Positions 4,956-8,215 of a stretch of DNA of 8,215 bases are shown here, piece after piece. The notes beneath the pieces were generated by a model, which was not told the origin of the DNA, searched no databases, and was given only the letters and a program-made list of their open reading frames with translations. A program made the translations under genes and the position numbers. Location: contig JAWODU010000003.1 in assembly GCA_046483125.1 (NCBI GenBank), forward strand, positions 1 through 8,215, in the 5' to 3' direction. Every line of letters begins with the position of its first letter. Within the stretch, counting starts at the first letter, position 1. Origin of the DNA: JAWODU01 sp046483125. Lineage in GTDB: Bacteria; Verrucomicrobiota; Kiritimatiellia; UBA8416; JAWODU01.

Positions 4956-6943
4956 ACACCGACTCACAGGGCCGTCTCATTTTCGGCAATTCCCCGTTCC
5001 CGCATGCCCTCGCCGTCCGTTGCCGCCGCGGCGGGGAATGGACAGCCGTACACCTTGCTGAAACCGGCGGCTGTTTCCGGGGCTCGGCGGAAAACACGGA
5101 GGTGCGGCTCTATCTCACTCCCAACGGGGAAAGATGGGATTACCGGCTCGAACTTTCCTCGGAAGTTCCGACCCGGGTACAGCTTTCCCTGGAACCGGAA
5201 CAGGCTTCACACCCTTTTCACATCATTCCGGCCGTACTCTTCGGCGACAACAGCCTCTCCAATACCCCAAAACCGATATTCCCGCATCTGACGGCCCGTA
5301 AATCGGAAGAATCGAACTGCTCTCCCTACTGGGAATTTCGCGCGGACCGCGCCTCGCACCCCGTCTCCATTCTGTACTTCGACACCGGAATCGCCGCCGT
5401 TTCCATTGAACCGTATTCCGACGACGCCGGGGGAATCCTGGCGGACGACAATTCCGATTTCGTGCGCAACGGCGTTTTCGCCAGCCTGGCCCACGGCGCC
5501 TTGCCCTGCGCATGCGGAGTGACCCTGGGATACGGGAATATCCCTCATGCCTACGTGGCTAAGCGCAATTTCGCGGAAAGCACATCGCACCTCCTCCGCA
5601 AGGGTACCGCTCGCGGTTCGATACTTTTCAGCAAAGCCCGCGACCGCCGCGACATCCACTCCATCATCGGCGCCCTTTACACCGGCCTCCGCGAAACGCC
5701 CGTTTCTTCCATTTCCCGGTCCGAAGCAATAAACCTGCTCAGCCGGGCCATGATTGAAACAGGATGGGACCCGGCGGCCGAAAACTTTACGGACATGAAA
5801 TGGAACTTTGAGAACAAACGCCTGGAAGCCTTTCGCGTCAATGACGAAATTGCGTGGACCGGCGGAACACAGACTGCATTTCCGCTTCTTGTATCCGGCC
5901 GGCACAGCGGCAACGCCGAAGCCGTTGAGAAAGCCGTTACGGTTCTTGACCGCGTGGCCGACGGCAAAAGCGTGAATCCCGAAAGCGGTTGGCTGTGGGA
6001 CGTGTGCGGAAAGCAATCCGGGCGCAACATCAACGGATGGTGGTCCAACGCGGGAGCCCACCATTACGCCTATACCAACGGCGAAGCTCTTTACTATCTT
6101 CTATCGGCGTACGAATTCACGTCGGACCGAGCCGGACCGGACAAACCGGACTGGCTCCGCACGCCCCTGCGTGTCCTCGAAAGGGCATTTTCCATACAGG
6201 AAACGAACGGAAATTTCGGGTACGCTTACCGGACCGACAACGGGGAAATCACGGACGCGGAAGGATTCGCCGGCTGTTGGTTTACAGCGGCAATGGCCCG
6301 GGCTTACAAGCTGACCGGTGAAGAACGGTTCCTCAACAGCGCTTCGCAGGCCATGGATTATTATCACGCGTTCGTGCGTTCGCTCTACTGCTGGGGAACG
6401 CCGATGGACACGGCCAAGGCCGTCGATCAGGAAGGCGTCCTCGCGTTTATCCGGGCCGCAAGAATCCTGCACCAGGCTACGGGTAAAGATCGTTTTCTCA
6501 ACATGCTCGAAGACGGCGCGCGGTACGAATACCTGTGGCGATTCGCTTTCCGAAGCCGGCCGCAGGCGCCGCCGCTGAAAGACAGCCCCTGGAACTCATG
6601 CGGCGGGTCCATAACGAGCACAAGCAATCCCCACATTCATCCGATGGGTATTCTTGTCTCCGGCGATCTTCTGTATCTTGCAGGCGCCTCCGGAAACGAT
6701 TATCACCGAATGCGCGCGGAAGACGGCCTTAACTGGTCGCTCAACTCAATTGAACTGTATCCCGGACATACGGGTTATGGAACTCCGGGGGTACTGACCG
6801 AGCGTTTCTGCCCGAGCGACGGTCTCCTTTCCGAGAAATACCCCGATGGAAGCCCTTCGAGCGTCTGGTTTTCGTACCACGTCTGGGGAGCCGCATGCGT
6901 ACTCGAGGGACTGCTTGACGCGGAATACGGCCTTACACCCTGA
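4943..6943 (+). CDS. Unassigned beta-sandwich plus alpha/alpha-barrel protein, probable carbohydrate-active enzyme
   Basis: A 666-residue protein that I cannot place in a named family. Residues 1 to about 215 look beta-rich (for example WDYRLELS, TRVQLSLEPEQ, FDTGIAAVSIEP). From about 255 the sequence turns helical with the spacing of an alpha/alpha toroid: EAINLLSRAMIETGW, HHYAYTNGEALYYLLSAYEF (His373-His374), DAEGFAGCWFTAAMARAYKLTGEERFL (438 onward) and EGVLAFIRAARILHQATGKDRFL. SCGGSITSTSNPHIHPMG (Cys553 to Gly569), with His564 and His566, is the most motif-like stretch and may line an active site. Families of this shape include glycosidases, unsaturated glucuronyl hydrolases, lyases and epimerases. 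The start overlaps the sulfatase end by 13 bases and has GGAG (4932-4935) seven bases upstream, implying translational coupling. There is no signal peptide. The operon position suggests it acts on the same sulfated glycan as its neighbours. Alternatives are a polysaccharide lyase or a non-catalytic protein. Confidence 0.7.
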   Translation: MAGINTDSQGRLIFGNSPFPHALAVRCRRGGEWTAVHLAETGGCFRGSAENTEVRLYLTPNGERWDYRLELSSEVPTRVQLSLEPEQASHPFHIIPAVLFGDNSLSNTPKPIFPHLTARKSEESNCSPYWEFRADRASHPVSILYFDTGIAAVSIEPYSDDAGGILADDNSDFVRNGVFASLAHGALPCACGVTLGYGNIPHAYVAKRNFAESTSHLLRKGTARGSILFSKARDRRDIHSIIGALYTGLRETPVSSISRSEAINLLSRAMIETGWDPAAENFTDMKWNFENKRLEAFRVNDEIAWTGGTQTAFPLLVSGRHSGNAEAVEKAVTVLDRVADGKSVNPESGWLWDVCGKQSGRNINGWWSNAGAHHYAYTNGEALYYLLSAYEFTSDRAGPDKPDWLRTPLRVLERAFSIQETNGNFGYAYRTDNGEITDAEGFAGCWFTAAMARAYKLTGEERFLNSASQAMDYYHAFVRSLYCWGTPMDTAKAVDQEGVLAFIRAARILHQATGKDRFLNMLEDGARYEYLWRFAFRSRPQAPPLKDSPWNSCGGSITSTSNPHIHPMGILVSGDLLYLAGASGNDYHRMRAEDGLNWSLNSIELYPGHTGYGTPGVLTERFCPSDGLLSEKYPDGSPSSVWFSYHVWGAACVLEGLLDAEYGLTP

Positions 6944-6944
6944 A

Positions 6945-6959
6945 GCCCCGCTCCGGGGC
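6945..6959. terminator. Small GC hairpin between convergent genes, possible bidirectional terminator
   Basis: GCCCCG (6945-6950) and CGGGGC (6954-6959) form a perfect 6-bp stem with a 3-base loop. AA/TT pairs could extend it past a one-base bulge. It starts two bases after the stop of the upstream operon and lies 34 bases beyond the stop of the convergent xylA. Neither side has a proper T-tract, so termination efficiency is doubtful. The location is what supports the call. Confidence 0.4.
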
Positions 6960-6993
6960 CTTCCGGACCCGCCGCGCTTATCGCCGTAAAACC

Positions 6994-8215
6994 CTATTTC
7001 GAAAGATAACCGTTCAGAATGTTTTCCAGCATTTCCTGTTTGCCGGATTTCTGTTCCGGTTCGCCCTGCTCCAGTGCGTACTTTTCCAGCTCCTTGAAGC
7101 CGACGGCGCCGTCTTCGATTTTTTTCCCTATTCCGCTGTCATACGAAGCGTACCGCTGTTTCAGGAAATCGTCGTACACACCGTCATCGATTATCTTCGC
7201 GGCTGTCTGCAGTCCCTTAGCGAAGGAATCCATGGCGCCTACATGGGCTAGGAAAAGATCTTCAAGGTCAGTTGAGCCGCGGCGCACCTTGGCGTCAAAA
7301 TTCACGCCTCCCGAACCGAGCCCGCCCTGTTTAAGAATCACCAGCATGGCCAGCGTGGTACTGTACAGGTCGGCCGGAAACTGGTCCGTATCCCACCCCA
7401 GCAGAAGATCTCCCCTGTTGGCGTCTATACTGCCGAGCATGCCGTTTATCGAAGCTACCGTCAGGTCATGTTCAAACGTATGGCCCGCCAGTGTCGCGTG
7501 ATTTGCTTCCACGTTCAGCTTGAAATGATCCGCAAGACCGTGGCCGCGCAGGAAGCTGATAACCGTTGCCGCGTCAAAGTCGTATTGATGCTTCGTAGGC
7601 TCCTTTGGTTTCGGCTCGATCAGGAACTGGCCCTTGAACCCTATTTCCTTCGCGTAATCCACTGCCATGTGCAGAAACCGGGCGAGATGATCCAGTTCCC
7701 GTTTCATGTCGGTGTTAAGCAGTGTTTCATAGCCCTCGCGTCCTCCCCAGAACACGTAGTTTTCCGCGCCCAGTTTCACCGCCACTTCCAGCATTTTTTT
7801 TACCTGCGACCCAGCGTACGCGAAGACATGCGCGTCGGGATTCGTGCCGGCACCGTGGGCGAACCGGGGATGACTGAACATGTTGGAAGTGTTCCACAGC
7901 AGTTTAATGCCGGTGTCCTTCTGAAGGTCCAGAGCCAGGTCCGCGATCTTGTCAAGCCTGGCGCGTGTTTCTTTCAGGTTCTCGCCTTCCGGCGCTATGT
8001 CCGCGTCGTGGAAACAGTAATAAGGCGCACCCAGTTTTGAGACAAATTCAAATGCCGCGCGCATCGTATCCTCCGCGGCCTGCATTGGATCGCTCGAAGC
8101 GTCCCACGGCCGGACGTAAGTCGGAGCGCCGAACGGGTCCGCTCCCGTTCCCTTGAACGTGTGCCAGTAAGCCACGGCAAAGCGGAGATGCTCCTTCATC
8201 GTCCTGCCGCCGACC
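6994..8215 (-). CDS. xylA: Xylose isomerase (class II), N-terminus beyond the right edge
   Basis: Cytoplasmic metal-dependent enzyme that interconverts D-xylose and D-xylulose and also acts on glucose and fructose. Counting from the in-frame Met at 8197-8199, His64 and Asp67 lie in FHDADIAP, Glu195 and Lys197 in LIEPKPKEPTKHQYDFD, and Glu231 and His234 in NVEANHATLAGH. Asp259 lies in SIDANRGD, Asp270 and Asp272 in GWDTDQFP, and Asp302 in NFDAK. Adding 37 gives the classical class II numbering for all of them, so the metal sites and catalytic residues are intact. That Met is not the true start: the frame continues upstream as VGGRT to the edge, matching the conserved G-K/R-T-M-K-E-H-L-R-F stretch of longer family members. 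About 32 residues, roughly 95 bases, lie outside the window. The stop TAG is at 6994-6996. The gene is convergent to the GH9-sulfatase operon, so it is not co-transcribed. A role in using pentose or glucose from the same glycan is inference. Confidence 0.97.
   Translation of the reverse strand, partial: VGGRTMKEHLRFAVAYWHTFKGTGADPFGAPTYVRPWDASSDPMQAAEDTMRAAFEFVSKLGAPYYCFHDADIAPEGENLKETRARLDKIADLALDLQKDTGIKLLWNTSNMFSHPRFAHGAGTNPDAHVFAYAGSQVKKMLEVAVKLGAENYVFWGGREGYETLLNTDMKRELDHLARFLHMAVDYAKEIGFKGQFLIEPKPKEPTKHQYDFDAATVISFLRGHGLADHFKLNVEANHATLAGHTFEHDLTVASINGMLGSIDANRGDLLLGWDTDQFPADLYSTTLAMLVILKQGGLGSGGVNFDAKVRRGSTDLEDLFLAHVGAMDSFAKGLQTAAKIIDDGVYDDFLKQRYASYDSGIGKKIEDGAVGFKELEKYALEQGEPEQKSGKQEMLENILNGYLSK

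Noticed and set aside
5207..6064. Minus-strand open frame of 285 codons inside the third operon gene
   Set aside because: It is an antisense shadow caused by G+C-rich codon bias. The plus strand has the ribosome site, operon overlap and protein-like composition.
8197..8199. ATG as the xylA start codon
   Set aside because: The frame stays open to the edge with VGGRT, a conserved part of xylose isomerase, and residue numbering shows 37 residues missing before this Met.

Overview
The window looks like a G+C-rich bacterial genome fragment, possibly from a metagenome. A sulfatase beside a family 9-type glycoside hydrolase, class II xylose isomerase, and a long repeat-filled intergenic space would fit a polysaccharide-degrading lineage such as the PVC group (Lentisphaerae, Kiritimatiellae, Planctomycetes) or a relative. 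This taxonomic guess is weak, because no marker gene is present.

Left edge (1 to about 350): the 3'-truncated end of a plus-strand beta-helix surface protein. It runs directly into the truncated 3' end of a minus-strand MscS-family mechanosensitive channel gene (about 352-951). Both genes stop in mid-domain at the same point, with no stop codon, so this is a junction of unrelated sequences: either an assembly chimera or a real rearrangement.

Middle (952-1813): about 860 bp without a credible gene, but densely structured. It holds a run of hairpins with 7-bp stems, including an inverted pair whose differences are compensatory. It also holds two arrays of 7-nt tandem repeats, a 57-bp direct repeat flanking a long imperfect inverted repeat, a larger hairpin, and two perfect 12-bp palindromes. 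The second palindrome lies just upstream of the first operon gene and may be an operator.

Right (1814-6943): a tight three-gene plus-strand operon. It encodes a GH9-like hydrolase with an N-terminal Ig-like domain, an S1-type sulfatase most like iduronate-2-sulfatase, and a 666-residue protein that reads as a beta-sandwich followed by an alpha/alpha barrel, probably an unassigned carbohydrate-active enzyme. The first two genes are separated by 1 nt and the last two overlap by 13 nt. None of the three has a visible signal peptide, so the inferred role is intracellular dismantling of an imported sulfated oligosaccharide.

Convergent to the operon, and separated from it by 50 bp with a small hairpin, is xylA (6994 to the right edge). 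It encodes xylose isomerase and lacks only about 32 N-terminal residues, which lie beyond the window. It could feed pentose or glucose released from the glycan into central metabolism, but that link is inference.
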